The translations under genes and the position numbers were made by a program. Under the pieces are notes generated by a model. That model was not told where the DNA came from, made no database searches, and was given only the letters and a program-made list of their open reading frames with translations. A DNA stretch of 64,000 bases from Nocardia uniformis NBRC 13702 (lineage in GTDB: Bacteria > Actinomycetota > Actinomycetes > Mycobacteriales > Mycobacteriaceae), in assembly GCF_001613345.1 (NCBI RefSeq), contig NZ_BDCE01000064.1, positions 124,001 through 188,000 of the forward strand. The letters are read 5' to 3'. This document shows positions 36,195-45,031 of this stretch, piece by piece; within the stretch, counting starts at the first letter, position 1, and every line of letters begins with the position of its first letter.

Positions 36195-36812
36195 ATGTCC
36201 GATACCTCCACCGTCGACGAGCCCACACTCGACAAGGCCGCGCCCGGCAAATCCACGCCGGGCACACCAAAGCCTGGCACGCGACCCTCAGCTCGCGCGG
36301 TGTCGATCTCGCTGTCCACGATCATCTGGACCGCCGCCACCGCGGCCCTGGCGATCATCGCGATCGTGCTGGCCGGATTCCTGATCTCCGCCCGCGGCGA
36401 CATCTCCCACCGCGACACCGTCGCCGCCGACGACGCCCACGCCCAACAGGTCGCGACCGACTACGCAGTCGGCGCGTCGACAGTGAACTTCGCCGACTTC
36501 AACGCCTGGGTCGGCCGTCTCAAGGCCAACACCACACCGGCGCTGTCCAACAAGTTCGACGCCACCGCGCCGAAGCTCCAAGAGGTCCTCACCCCACTCA
36601 AGTGGACCTCCAGCGCCCAGCCCGTCGCCGCCAAGGTGATGAGCGAATCGGGCGGCGTCTACAAGGTGAACGTCTTCGTCAACGTCTCCTCCACGAACGC
36701 GCAGAACCCCGAAGGCGCGCAGACGACCGTCACCTACAACGTCACCGTCGACCGCTCCGACTGGAAGGTCAGCGACGTCGGCGGTATGGACGGGGCACTG
36801 CCCATCAAATAA
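36195..36812 (+). CDS. Mce-associated membrane protein (Mam-like)
   Basis: A 205-residue protein with a cytosolic, Pro- and Lys-rich N-terminus, one membrane segment (about 38-65) and an extracytoplasmic domain rich in Thr and Val with the NTF2-like pattern of Mce-associated proteins. It follows mceF by 30 bases and has GGGAGA before ATG. Mce-associated proteins are thought to stabilise the complex; here that role rests on position and architecture. Confidence 0.82.
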   Translation: MSDTSTVDEPTLDKAAPGKSTPGTPKPGTRPSARAVSISLSTIIWTAATAALAIIAIVLAGFLISARGDISHRDTVAADDAHAQQVATDYAVGASTVNFADFNAWVGRLKANTTPALSNKFDATAPKLQEVLTPLKWTSSAQPVAAKVMSESGGVYKVNVFVNVSSTNAQNPEGAQTTVTYNVTVDRSDWKVSDVGGMDGALPIK

Positions 36813-36871
36813 CCGGTTCTGCCCGATGCGAATCCTGTTCGGGCGGAATGGAAGTAAGGAATACAACACCG

Positions 36872-37084
36872 ATGTCAAAGGAAAACCCGCTGCTCGCCGA
36901 GCTCGAGGAACCCAGGGAGATCCTCGAGCTACTCACCCCCGAAGAGTCCGCTCAGCTGCTGATGCTGGTGCGGCAGGCGAAACAGAACCAGCAACGCAAC
37001 CTGGATCTCGCCATCGACAAGAGCCTGGAAGTGCTGCCGCGCCTGCTCCGCATCCCCGCCCGCAAGATCCTCTTCGGAAAGTGA
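36872..37084 (+). CDS. small hypothetical protein of the mce operon
   Basis: A 70-residue charged helical protein with no Cys (starts MSKENPLLAELEEP, ends RILFGK-like basic). AAGGA lies 11 bases upstream, slightly far. It is seven bases before the next gene. No recognised family. Its position after the Mce-associated protein suggests a role in the same transporter or its regulation. Confidence 0.65.
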   Translation: MSKENPLLAELEEPREILELLTPEESAQLLMLVRQAKQNQQRNLDLAIDKSLEVLPRLLRIPARKILFGK

Positions 37085-37090
37085 AAAACC

Positions 37091-38053
37091 ATGGCAGACA
37101 TGCTGACCCGCGCCAAGATCGCAATCCTGGCCCAGACGCTCGGTACCGAACCCACGGCGCTGGCCGGTCTGGAGCGACTCGGCGCGCACAATCTCGAGGC
37201 GCTGCTCGAGCGCATCTCCAATGAGTTGTTCGACTCTCTCGCACCGACTTTCGCGCGCGTCAGCAAGCTCGCCCCGCTCGTGCCCAATGCGCTGGTGATC
37301 ATCGTCGCACAGAAGGCCATCCCCGCAGAGGTCGGCGGCCGCGCCGGAGGCTCCGTCGGCATGGACCACCCCGACCGCGCCAGCGGCATCATCGCCGGAC
37401 TCACCCCGGCCTACATGGCCGACGCCGCACCGTTCATCGACCCGCGAGTGATTCCGGTCTTCGCGCCACGGATACCAGCCGAACTGCTCATACCCACGGC
37501 CGTCGAACTACTGCGCCGCCGCGACTATCTGACCGCCTCCCGCTTCGTCGAGCACGCCACCGAACAACTGGTACGCGAATTCGAACGTGGCATCGACGAC
37601 GACGAAGGGCTCATCCGCACCGCGGCACTGGTGTCCTCCACCGACCGGCTCAACGACATCGTGGGTGTGCTGCCCGTCGAGCGGCGCACCCGCATCATCA
37701 CCACCGCGGCCTCCGCCGAACCCGAGACCGTACTGGCCGCACTGTCGGCGCTGGCCCGTCTCGACACCGAACTCGCCGCCCCGCTCAGCAACACGCTGTT
37801 CGACGGCCTGGACACCGACGGCATCGCACGCATCCTGGCCATCGCCACCGACGCGAGCGCACTGCCCGAACTCCTGGACATCACCGACCAACTGACCGAG
37901 CGCACGCTCACTCGCCTCGCGCAGTCCCCCTACTTCGCCGACGACTCGGCGCTGCGCACCATGGAGCAGGCCGCCACGACCGACCGGCACCGTCGCGCCT
38001 GGCAGCGAATCGCGCATACCGCCTCCGACCCGGCCAACCCTGCCACCGCCTGA
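37091..38053 (+). CDS. hypothetical helical-repeat protein, last gene of the mce operon
   Basis: A 320-residue soluble-looking protein made mostly of alternating Ala/Leu-rich helices, reminiscent of an alpha-solenoid such as the N-terminal domain of MgtE. There is no signal peptide and no Cys. It starts six bases after the previous gene, so it belongs to the operon. Not recognised; it could be a cytosolic partner of the permease complex. Confidence 0.75.
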   Translation: MADMLTRAKIAILAQTLGTEPTALAGLERLGAHNLEALLERISNELFDSLAPTFARVSKLAPLVPNALVIIVAQKAIPAEVGGRAGGSVGMDHPDRASGIIAGLTPAYMADAAPFIDPRVIPVFAPRIPAELLIPTAVELLRRRDYLTASRFVEHATEQLVREFERGIDDDEGLIRTAALVSSTDRLNDIVGVLPVERRTRIITTAASAEPETVLAALSALARLDTELAAPLSNTLFDGLDTDGIARILAIATDASALPELLDITDQLTERTLTRLAQSPYFADDSALRTMEQAATTDRHRRAWQRIAHTASDPANPATA

Positions 38054-38557
38054 ACGAGATATACAGTCGTGCCACAACTTTAACCGTCGCCCTCGGCGCT
38101 CACGGCCGCGTGGATTCACCCCTGCGTTGTCGTGTGCCAGCGGGCGCTTTGTATAGCGTGCCTCGCGCATCCGCCGAGCGCCCGTGGAGACGTTATCCAG
38201 CGGAGGCCGCAGATCAAGTCGGTAGACATTCCTCGGATCCACCGGTTCGACGAACCTCGATCGCGGTTTGTTCAGCTGCAGGAACTGTTCAGCGACGATT
38301 TGTGGAGCATGGTGACAAAGTCCCTGATGGCGCACAAAAATAGCCCATGACCAAGCATTACGGTCAGGGTCCACATTCGTTCCACCCGTCAAAACGTGTG
38401 ATTTCCAAAAAAACACCGGCGATGGTCTCTCGCACCAAGAATCGGTAGAAGGTAGTCCGCAAGGTTATCGACCTGGACCGACGTCAACCGTCGGTCGATT
38501 TCGAAGGGTGACACCCAGTCCTCGGCGGATCCGAATCGTTCGGGTCCGAGTTGGTAC
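38054..38557. other. intergenic region between the mce operon and rlmN
   Basis: About 500 bases with lower GC than the flanks (runs of A near 38335 and 38407) and no convincing gene. One hairpin (see 38476-38496) lies near the rlmN end. It marks the border between the accessory region and the conserved core. Confidence 0.5.
38476..38496 (-). terminator. hairpin downstream of rlmN
   Basis: A perfect 8-bp stem GACCGACG / CGTCGGTC with a 5-base loop, 62 bases beyond the rlmN stop. The same arms, without spacer, form the operator at 5267-5284, so a protein site is an alternative. Confidence 0.4.
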
Positions 38558-39667
38558 CTACCCTTCCGCTGCCAACTGTCCACAGGCAGCTGCGATTTCT
38601 TGGCCGCGGGTGTCGCGGACGGTGCAAGGGACGCCCGCTTCGTTGACGCGGCGAACGAATTCGCGCTCAACGGGTTTGGGGGCGGCGTCCCATTTGCTGC
38701 CCGGGGTGGGGTTCAAAGGAATCACGTTGACGTGGACGCGGGAGCCGAGGGTCTTGTGGAGCTTCTTGCCGAGCATGTCCGCGCGCCAGGGCTGGTCGTT
38801 GATGTCACGGATCAAGGCGTATTCGATGGAGACGCGGCGGCCGGACTTATCCGCGTAATACCTTGCGGCGTCGAGGACTTCGGCGACCGGCCAGCGGTTG
38901 TTGACCGGGACCAAGGTGTCGCGGAGTTCGTCGTCGGGGGTGTGCAGGGAAACCGCGAGGGTGACCGAGAGGTCTTCGTCGGCGAGTTTGCGGATGGCCG
39001 GTGCCAGGCCGACGGTCGAGACGACGACGTTGCGCTGGGAGATTCCGAAACCGTCCGGTGAAGGTGACGTAATGCGCCGGACAGCTGACACTACTCGACG
39101 ATAGTTAGCTAGTGGCTCGCCCATACCCATGAAAACGATATTCGACAGGCGGCCGGGGCCGCCGGCCACTTCACCGTCGCGCAGCGCGGCGGCCGCGGAA
39201 CGGACCTGGTCGACGATCTCGGCGGTGGAGAGGTTGCGGGTCAGACCCGCCTGGCCGGTCGCGCAGAACGGGCAGGCCATACCGCAGCCGGCCTGGCTGG
39301 AGATACACAGCGTGGCCCGGTCCGGGTAGCGCATGAGCACCGACTCGAGCAGGGTGCCGTCATTGGCCTTCCACAATGTCTTGCGGGTGCTGCCGTCATC
39401 GCAGGCGATATGGCGCACGGCGGTGAGCAACGGCGGGAACAGGGCCTCGGCCACCTTGGCGCGCATGGCTTCGGGCAGATCGGTCATCTGCTCCGGATCG
39501 GCCTGCAAACGGCCGTAGTACTGGCGCGCGATCTGGTCGGCCCGGAACTTCGGTAGCCCCAGCGCCTCCATCGCGGCACGGCGCCCGTCGGCGTCGAGGT
39601 CGGCGAGATGCCGCGGGGGCATTCCGCGGCGGGGAGCGTCGAATACGAGCGGCAACGGGGCAGTCAT
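38558..39667 (-). CDS. rlmN: 23S rRNA (adenine2503-C2)/tRNA methyltransferase RlmN
   Basis: A 369-residue radical-SAM methyltransferase. The cluster motif is GCGMACPFC (CxxxCxxC), with GMGEPLANY and a C-terminal Cys (PCTVRDTRGQ) that forms the methyl-Cys intermediate. It modifies A2503 of 23S rRNA and A37 of some tRNAs. The ATG has GGAGAGG two to five bases upstream; longer open frames upstream overlap the LapA-domain gene. Same strand as, but separate from, the cdsA cluster. Confidence 0.95.
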   Translation of the reverse strand: MTAPLPLVFDAPRRGMPPRHLADLDADGRRAAMEALGLPKFRADQIARQYYGRLQADPEQMTDLPEAMRAKVAEALFPPLLTAVRHIACDDGSTRKTLWKANDGTLLESVLMRYPDRATLCISSQAGCGMACPFCATGQAGLTRNLSTAEIVDQVRSAAAALRDGEVAGGPGRLSNIVFMGMGEPLANYRRVVSAVRRITSPSPDGFGISQRNVVVSTVGLAPAIRKLADEDLSVTLAVSLHTPDDELRDTLVPVNNRWPVAEVLDAARYYADKSGRRVSIEYALIRDINDQPWRADMLGKKLHKTLGSRVHVNVIPLNPTPGSKWDAAPKPVEREFVRRVNEAGVPCTVRDTRGQEIAAACGQLAAEG

Positions 39668-39820
39668 AACCTCTCCAGTGTCCCATCCGAGTCCACCATC
39701 GCCGGTGTCGGGGCGGGCGGCGCTGGTCACACCGGACCGGAACGACCGAGGCAACCCGACATACGGCAGACAACGGGCAATATCCCCGCAACGGTCATAG
39801 CGATCAGCAATGATCGAGCT

Positions 39821-40144
39821 ATGACAGCCGATGCCGTGAACCCCGGGTCCGACTCGACCCCGGAAAGGAATATCGATCACAAGGCCGACCCCGCGTTGAA
39901 GACTCGGACCGGTTACACCTGGCTCGGGCTCATCACCGCGGCGCTGCTCGGCATCCTGGTACTCGTCTTCATTCTGCAGAACCTGGAGGCGGCCCACGTC
40001 GAGTTCTTCGCCTGGCGGTTCCAGATGCCGATCGGCGTGCTGGTGCTGCTGTCGGTCATTATCGGCGCACTGGTGATGACACTGGTCGGCGGCTGGCGCA
40101 TCTTCCAGCTACGTCGCGCGGTGAAGAAGGCGACGACCTACTAG
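39821..40144 (+). CDS. LapA-domain (DUF1049) membrane protein
   Basis: A 107-residue protein with two membrane segments (about 32-53 and 70-91) and the LapA signature LQNLEAAHVEFFAWRFQMPIG-like centre, then a short basic tail. The ATG at 39821 is the first in frame. It is convergent with cdsA, and the two stops share the bases CTAG. LapA proteins act in lipid or LPS assembly in Gram-negative bacteria; in actinobacteria the role is unknown. Confidence 0.85.
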   Translation: MTADAVNPGSDSTPERNIDHKADPALKTRTGYTWLGLITAALLGILVLVFILQNLEAAHVEFFAWRFQMPIGVLVLLSVIIGALVMTLVGGWRIFQLRRAVKKATTY

Positions 40145-41190
40145 AGCAGGGCGGTCAGTACCAGCCACGAGACGAAGGCCGACGGCAGCATCGAGTCCAG
40201 CCGGTCCATGATGCCGCCGTGGCCGGGCAGCAGGGTGCCCATATCCTTGATGCCCAGTTCGCGCTTGATCTGCGATTCGATGAGGTCGCCGGTCGTGGCC
40301 ACCAGCACCAGACCCACGCCGAGCAGGACGCCGATCATCGAATTCGCCTGCAGCAGCAGGGTCACCGTGAGCAGACCACCGATGACGGAGAAGACCAGGG
40401 AGCCACCGAACCCCTCCCAGGACTTCTTCGGGCTGATGGCCGGAACCATGGGGTGGCGACCGAAGAGGACGCCCGCCACATAGCCGCCGACATCCGAGCA
40501 GACCACCAGGATCATGAAGGTCAGGACGCGGAGATTGCCGTTGTCGGCGAGCAGCATGAGGATCGCGAAGGCGGCCAGCAGGGGCACCCAGGCCAGTACG
40601 AAAATGCTGATCGCGGTGTCGCGCAGATAGTTTCGGGGCGTGGCGCGCAGGCCGTGGTCGAACAGTCGCCACACCATGAGGGTCAGCGCGGTGCCCGCGA
40701 ACGCACCCGCCACACCTTCCGCTCCCCACGGCCAGGCCAGCCAGATAATGGCCTGACCGCCGACCAGTAGTGGGATGCGCGGCACCAGGACATCGGCCTC
40801 GCGCAGACGCTTGGCGACCTCCCAGGTGGCCACCGCCATGGCCACCGCGATCACACCGATCAGAATCTTGGGGACGAACAGCAGGATGGCGATGAGCGAC
40901 AGGCCCAGACCCAGACCGACCGCCAGGGCCGCGGGCAGGTTGCGTCCGGCCTTGGATTTACCGCCGCTCGCTGCGGCGGGAGCGGTCGGCGTCGTCGCGA
41001 CGGGACCGGGGGTCCGGTCGTCCGGCGACCCCGCCGCAGCACCTTCAGCCTTCGATACCGCACCGCCGGGCGGCTCCGACGCGGAGCGACCGGTCGTCGC
41101 CGATGCATCGCCATCGGGGGTCACCTCGCCCGGCGGCGTCGCATTATCTGCGGCGGCAGTATCTTCGGCCACGATTGTCCTGTCGCTCAC
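40141..41190 (-). CDS. cdsA: phosphatidate cytidylyltransferase (CDP-diacylglycerol synthase)
   Basis: A 349-residue multi-pass membrane enzyme that makes CDP-diacylglycerol from phosphatidic acid and CTP. The signature is at the C-terminus (GDLIESQIKRELGIKD, then PGHGGIMDRLD), preceded by SPKKSWEGF. An unusual 80-residue N-terminal extension rich in Ala, Pro and Asp precedes the first membrane segment. GTG start. It follows frr by 45 bases. Confidence 0.94.
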   Translation of the reverse strand: MSDRTIVAEDTAAADNATPPGEVTPDGDASATTGRSASEPPGGAVSKAEGAAAGSPDDRTPGPVATTPTAPAAASGGKSKAGRNLPAALAVGLGLGLSLIAILLFVPKILIGVIAVAMAVATWEVAKRLREADVLVPRIPLLVGGQAIIWLAWPWGAEGVAGAFAGTALTLMVWRLFDHGLRATPRNYLRDTAISIFVLAWVPLLAAFAILMLLADNGNLRVLTFMILVVCSDVGGYVAGVLFGRHPMVPAISPKKSWEGFGGSLVFSVIGGLLTVTLLLQANSMIGVLLGVGLVLVATTGDLIESQIKRELGIKDMGTLLPGHGGIMDRLDSMLPSAFVSWLVLTALL

Positions 41191-41235
41191 TTGTCGTCCG
41201 TTCGTCCCTACCCCCGGCCGGCGCCGCCGACCGTC

Positions 41236-41793
41236 TCAGACCTCGAGCAGTTCGGCTTCCTTGTGCTTGACCAGGTCGTCGATGCTGGCGACATACCTGT
41301 GGGTGGTCTTGTCGAGTTCCTTCTCGGCGCGACCGACCTCGTCCTCACCGGCCTCGCCGTCCTTCTGGATGCGGCCCAGCTCATCCATGGCCTTGCGGCG
41401 CACATTGCGGACCGCGACCTTGGCGTCCTCACCCTTGGACTTGGCCTGCTTGACCATCTCGCGACGCCGCTCCTCGGTGAGCTGCGGAACGGAGATCCGG
41501 ATGATGGTGCCGTCATTGCTCGGGTTCACACCCAGATCCGAATTGCGGATCGCGGTCTCGATGGCGCCCAGCATATTGGCCTCGTAGGGCTTGATCACCA
41601 CCATGCGCGGTTCGGGCACATTGATGCTCGACACCTGGGTGATCGGCGTAGGCGCACCGTAGTAATCGATGACGATCCGGGTGAACATGCCCGGGTTCGC
41701 GCGACCGGTCCGGATGCCAGCCAGGTCGTCCTTCGCCACCGCGACGGCCTTCTCCATCTTTTCCTCGGCGTCGAAGAGCGCTTCTTCAATCAC
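41236..41793 (-). CDS. frr: ribosome recycling factor
   Basis: A 185-residue protein of the exact family length. The recognisable stretches are IRTGRANPGM and QLTEERRREMVKQAK. It splits post-termination ribosomes together with EF-G. The GTG start has GAGGA six bases upstream. It lies downstream of pyrH in the conserved pyrH-frr-cdsA order. Confidence 0.97.
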   Translation of the reverse strand: MIEEALFDAEEKMEKAVAVAKDDLAGIRTGRANPGMFTRIVIDYYGAPTPITQVSSINVPEPRMVVIKPYEANMLGAIETAIRNSDLGVNPSNDGTIIRISVPQLTEERRREMVKQAKSKGEDAKVAVRNVRRKAMDELGRIQKDGEAGEDEVGRAEKELDKTTHRYVASIDDLVKHKEAELLEV

Positions 41794-41846
41794 GGCGTTT
41801 CCTCCACAGCGTCATCGTTCATTTCGGTCGGCGTGGCCACGGGAGC

Positions 41847-42581
41847 TCACGAACGAACCAGCGTGCCGATTTTCTCACCGGCGACCGCACGGGCGATATT
41901 GCCCTTTGTCAACAGATTGAACACCAGCATGGGCATCTGGTTGTCCATACAGAGGCTGAAGGCGGTGGCGTCCGCGACCTTCAGGCCGCGTTCCAGCACC
42001 TCTTTGTGGCTGATCTGGGTGAACATGGTGGCGGAGGCATCCTCGCGGGGGTCCGCGGTGAAGACACCGTCGACGGCCTTGGCCATCAGCACGACTTCGG
42101 CACCGATCTCCAGGGCGCGCTGCGCCGCGGTGGTATCGGTGGAGAAGTACGGCATACCCATACCCGCACCGAAGATGACCACGCGGCCCTTCTCCAAATG
42201 CCGCTTGGCGCGCAGCGGCAGGTACGGTTCGGCGACCTGCCCCATGGTTATCGCGGTCTGCACGCGGGTATCGATCCCCTGCTTCTGCAGGAAATCCTGC
42301 AGCGCAAGGGAATTCATCACCGTGCCGAGCATGCCCATGTAATCGGAGCGGGCGCGTTCCATACCGCGCTCCTCGAGTTCGGCCCCACGGAAGAAGTTCC
42401 CGCCGCCGATCACCACCGCGACCTGCGCGCCGGTGGAAACCACCTCGGCAATCTGCTCGGCGACCGCCTGTACGACGTCCGGGTCGAGTCCTACCCGACC
42501 ACCGCCGAACATCTCGCCGCCCAGCTTGAGGAGCACTCGGCGATAGCCCTTGCGGTCGGGGGCCGTATCCGGGTCCGTCAT
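41847..42581 (-). CDS. pyrH: uridylate kinase
   Basis: A 244-residue UMP kinase of the amino-acid-kinase fold. KLGGEMFGG begins the phosphate-binding region, followed by VIGGGNFFRG and GMGMPYFSTDTTAAQRA. It phosphorylates UMP to UDP. I choose ATG 42581, with AGGAG five bases upstream; a longer frame upstream lacks a site. It is separated from tsf by a strong terminator, so pyrH should have its own promoter. Confidence 0.96.
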   Translation of the reverse strand: MTDPDTAPDRKGYRRVLLKLGGEMFGGGRVGLDPDVVQAVAEQIAEVVSTGAQVAVVIGGGNFFRGAELEERGMERARSDYMGMLGTVMNSLALQDFLQKQGIDTRVQTAITMGQVAEPYLPLRAKRHLEKGRVVIFGAGMGMPYFSTDTTAAQRALEIGAEVVLMAKAVDGVFTADPREDASATMFTQISHKEVLERGLKVADATAFSLCMDNQMPMLVFNLLTKGNIARAVAGEKIGTLVRS

Positions 42582-42835
42582 CGGTCTCCTTCTCCCTCGG
42601 CAGTCAACCTGCGCACGCACATGAAAAGACCATCCCGGCACAACGGATTACACGGGACGGCGACGAGCTTTATCTATCCTGCCTCACGCACCGCCACGAA
42701 GGTGACCCGACCCTCGTACATCGTGAGATTTTCGGGGCAGCTTATCCGTTTTCGGCGCCCACCGATAGCGCGGCGAGACGGGCGGTCGCGGTCGCGATGG
42801 CCGCGACCCGCTCAACGACGGGTCGTCCGCACGGC
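42582..42835. other. intergenic region upstream of pyrH
   Basis: With the terminator it forms a 315-base gap between pyrH and tsf. An AT-rich stretch near 42670-42680 (minus TAGATAAA) could be part of a -10. No gene is seen. Confidence 0.3.
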
Positions 42836-42880
42836 AGACGGCCCCTCGGGCAACGAATACCGTTGCCAGAGGGGCCGTCT
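42836..42880 (-). terminator. long composite hairpin downstream of tsf
   Basis: A perfect 12-bp outer stem (AGACGGCCCCTC / GAGGGGCCGTCT) encloses a perfect 7-bp inner stem (GGCAACG / CGTTGCC) with a 5-base loop, the two stems separated by one unpaired base on each side. It begins 17 bases after the tsf stop. It ends the rpsB-tsf unit. Confidence 0.85.
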
Positions 42881-42896
42881 CGCTGATGTCAGGCGA

Positions 42897-43721
42897 TTAC
42901 GCCTGGCCGACCTCGAAGCGGGCGAAGCGGGTGATGGTGACACCGGCCTCGTCCAGGAGCTGCTTCACGGTCTTCTTGCTGTCGGTGACCGACGACTGCT
43001 CCAAGAGGACGACGTCCTTGTAGAAGCCGTTGACGCGGCCCTCGGTGATCTTCGGGAGGGCGGCCTCGGGCTTGCCCTCTTCGCGAGCGGTCGCCTCGGC
43101 GATCGAGCGCTCCTTCTCGACAACGTCGGCCGGAACCTCATCGCGAGTGACGTACTTGGCCTTGAGCGCGGCGACCTGCATGGCGGCGGCACGCGCGACC
43201 TCGGCCGCGGCGTCACCCTCGCCCTGGTACTCGACCAGCACGCCGACGGCGGGCGGCAGGTCGGTGGCACGCTTGTGCAGGTAGGTGGCGACGGGGCCCT
43301 CGAAGGCCACGACGCGACGCAGTTCGAGCTTCTCGCCGATCTTGGCGGCCAGCTCCTGCACGGCCTGATCGGCGGTCTTGCCGCCCAGGTCGACAGCCTT
43401 GAGCGCGTCCAGGTCGGCCGGGCGGGCCTTGACGGCACCCGCGACGACCGCGTTGGCCAGCTCCTGGAACTCCGCGTTCTTGGCGACGAAGTCGGTCTCG
43501 GAGTTGATCTCGATCATGACGCCGTCGGACGCGGCGACGAGACCTTCGGCGGTGGCGCGCTCGGCGCGCTTGCCGACATCCTTGGCACCCTTGATGCGCA
43601 GGATCTCGACGGCCTTGTCGAAGTCGCCGTCGGTCTCCTCGAGCGCCTTCTTGCAGTCCATCATGCCGGAGCCGGTGAGGTCCCGGAGCCGCTTCACATC
43701 GGCGGCAGTGTAGTTCGCCAT
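42897..43721 (-). CDS. tsf: translation elongation factor Ts
   Basis: A 274-residue EF-Ts: N-terminal VKRLRDLTGSGMMDCKKAL, core NSETDFVAKN, and a C-terminal region ending VTITRFARFEVGQA. It exchanges nucleotide on EF-Tu. AGGAGG is about ten bases before ATG. It follows rpsB after an intergenic hairpin. Confidence 0.97.
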   Translation of the reverse strand: MANYTAADVKRLRDLTGSGMMDCKKALEETDGDFDKAVEILRIKGAKDVGKRAERATAEGLVAASDGVMIEINSETDFVAKNAEFQELANAVVAGAVKARPADLDALKAVDLGGKTADQAVQELAAKIGEKLELRRVVAFEGPVATYLHKRATDLPPAVGVLVEYQGEGDAAAEVARAAAMQVAALKAKYVTRDEVPADVVEKERSIAEATAREEGKPEAALPKITEGRVNGFYKDVVLLEQSSVTDSKKTVKQLLDEAGVTITRFARFEVGQA

Positions 43722-43767
43722 CTGGGGCGAGCCTCCTGTGGTGAGTGGTCGGTGGTGGTCAATACCA

Positions 43768-43799
43768 TGCCGACCGCTACCGAACGGTAGCGGTCGGCA
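43768..43799 (-). terminator. rpsB-tsf intergenic hairpin (attenuator)
   Basis: A perfect 15-bp stem (TGCCGACCGCTACCG and its complement) with only two bases between the arms. It lies between the rpsB stop and tsf. A partial terminator or processing site that lowers tsf relative to rpsB is known in other bacteria; that reading is inferred here. Confidence 0.7.
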
Positions 43800-43826
43800 A
43801 GGTGAACTAACGCCGTGGAGCGGCTA

Positions 43827-44711
43827 TCAGAAGTCGGCCGGGGTCTTGGTGGCCGGATCTTCCTTCAGCTCGGCTTCGGCAGCGGTCTCGACCGCAGGGG
43901 CAGCGTCGGCAGCCGGAGCGGCCTCGGCGGCCGGGGTGGCCGAAGACAGCAGTTCCTGCTCCCACTCCGCGAGCGGCTCGCCGGCAGCGCCGGCTTCCGG
44001 CTTCGAATCGCCGGAGGCGCGCGAGGCACGGGCCTGCACACCCTCAGCAACAGCGGAGGCGACAACCTTGGTCAGCAGCGCGGCCGAACGGATCGCGTCG
44101 TCGTTACCCGGGATCGGGTAGTCGACCAGGTCGGGATCGCAGTTGGTGTCCAGGATCGCGATGACCGGGATGTTCAGCTTGCGAGCCTCACCGACGGCGA
44201 TGTGCTCCTTGTTGGTGTCGACGATCCACACGGCCGAGGGAACCTTGGCCATATCGCGGATACCACCGAGGGTGCGCTCGAGCTTGTTCTTCTCACGCGT
44301 CAGCATGAGGATTTCCTTCTTGGTGCGACCTTCGAAGCCACCGGTCTGCTCCATGGCCTCCAGCTCCTTCATCCGCTGAAGGCGCTTGTGCACGGTGCCG
44401 AAGTTGGTGAGCATGCCGCCCAGCCAGCGCTGGTTCACGTAGGGCATGCCGACGCGGGTGGCCTCGGAAGCGATCGACTCCTGGGCCTGCTTCTTGGTTC
44501 CGACGAAGAGAACGGTGCCACCGTGGGCGACGGTCTCCTTGACGAACTCGTAGGCCTTGTCGATGTAGGTCAGCGTCTGCTGCAAATCGATGATGTAGAT
44601 GCCGTTGCGATCGGTGAAGATGAATCGCTTCATCTTCGGGTTCCAACGACGGGTCTGGTGTCCGAAGTGCGCGCCGCTGTCGAGCAGCTGCCTCATTGTT
44701 ACGACAGGCAT
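43827..44711 (-). CDS. rpsB: 30S ribosomal protein S2
   Basis: A 294-residue S2: MRQLLDSGAHFGHQTRRW near the start, RNGIYIIDLQQTL, and IPGNDDAIRSAALL. The last 60 residues are an Ala/Glu/Pro-rich tail beyond the usual S2 core, common in mycolata. A weak AAAGGG lies ten bases before ATG. It is first in the rpsB-tsf unit. Confidence 0.97.
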   Translation of the reverse strand: MPVVTMRQLLDSGAHFGHQTRRWNPKMKRFIFTDRNGIYIIDLQQTLTYIDKAYEFVKETVAHGGTVLFVGTKKQAQESIASEATRVGMPYVNQRWLGGMLTNFGTVHKRLQRMKELEAMEQTGGFEGRTKKEILMLTREKNKLERTLGGIRDMAKVPSAVWIVDTNKEHIAVGEARKLNIPVIAILDTNCDPDLVDYPIPGNDDAIRSAALLTKVVASAVAEGVQARASRASGDSKPEAGAAGEPLAEWEQELLSSATPAAEAAPAADAAPAVETAAEAELKEDPATKTPADF

Positions 44712-45031
44712 GGCCCCGTAACCCTTTCATTGCTGGTTGTCGCAGGAATCGGCGATCCCTGCCCTGGCGCCCGAAGCCGCTGGAACCCACGCTGCGTCTG
44801 CCGAACAATCGATGTTCAGCGGAACGCGTTGGGACCAGCCAGCGACCCTTGATTCGGGCGCGCGAAGTCGATTCGCTCTACGCAAACCGCTAGATCAGTC
44901 TACGGGGCTGGCGGGTCAGACCGAAATCGCCCCTAAATGGAGAAGCGGAGGCTATTCACATTGGCGCGGGTCATCCACACTCGCCGACGCGGGGATTCCC
45001 ATGTCGACCTGGCGATACCAGGCTGGATGGC
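44712..45031. other. divergent region between rpsB and the M23 peptidase gene
   Basis: 320 bases holding the rpsB leader and promoter. An inverted repeat GAACA-N5-TGTTC lies at 44803-44817. A TAGACT hexamer on the minus strand near 44900 could be a -10 but lacks a good -35. No gene is seen. Confidence 0.35.

Noticed and set aside
1..38053. Mobile genomic island with att sites or integrase
   Set aside because: Although accessory in content, no integrase, transposase, tRNA border or flanking direct repeat could be found; XerC at 50 kb is the housekeeping recombinase.
38110..38350. Small frames in the gap after the mce operon
   Set aside because: No ribosome site, no family and low-complexity composition; neither reading is favoured.
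44803..44817. GAACA-N5-TGTTC as an SOS (LexA) box
   Set aside because: The actinobacterial LexA site has a four-base gap between GAAC and GTTC; here the gap is seven and the flanks do not fit.
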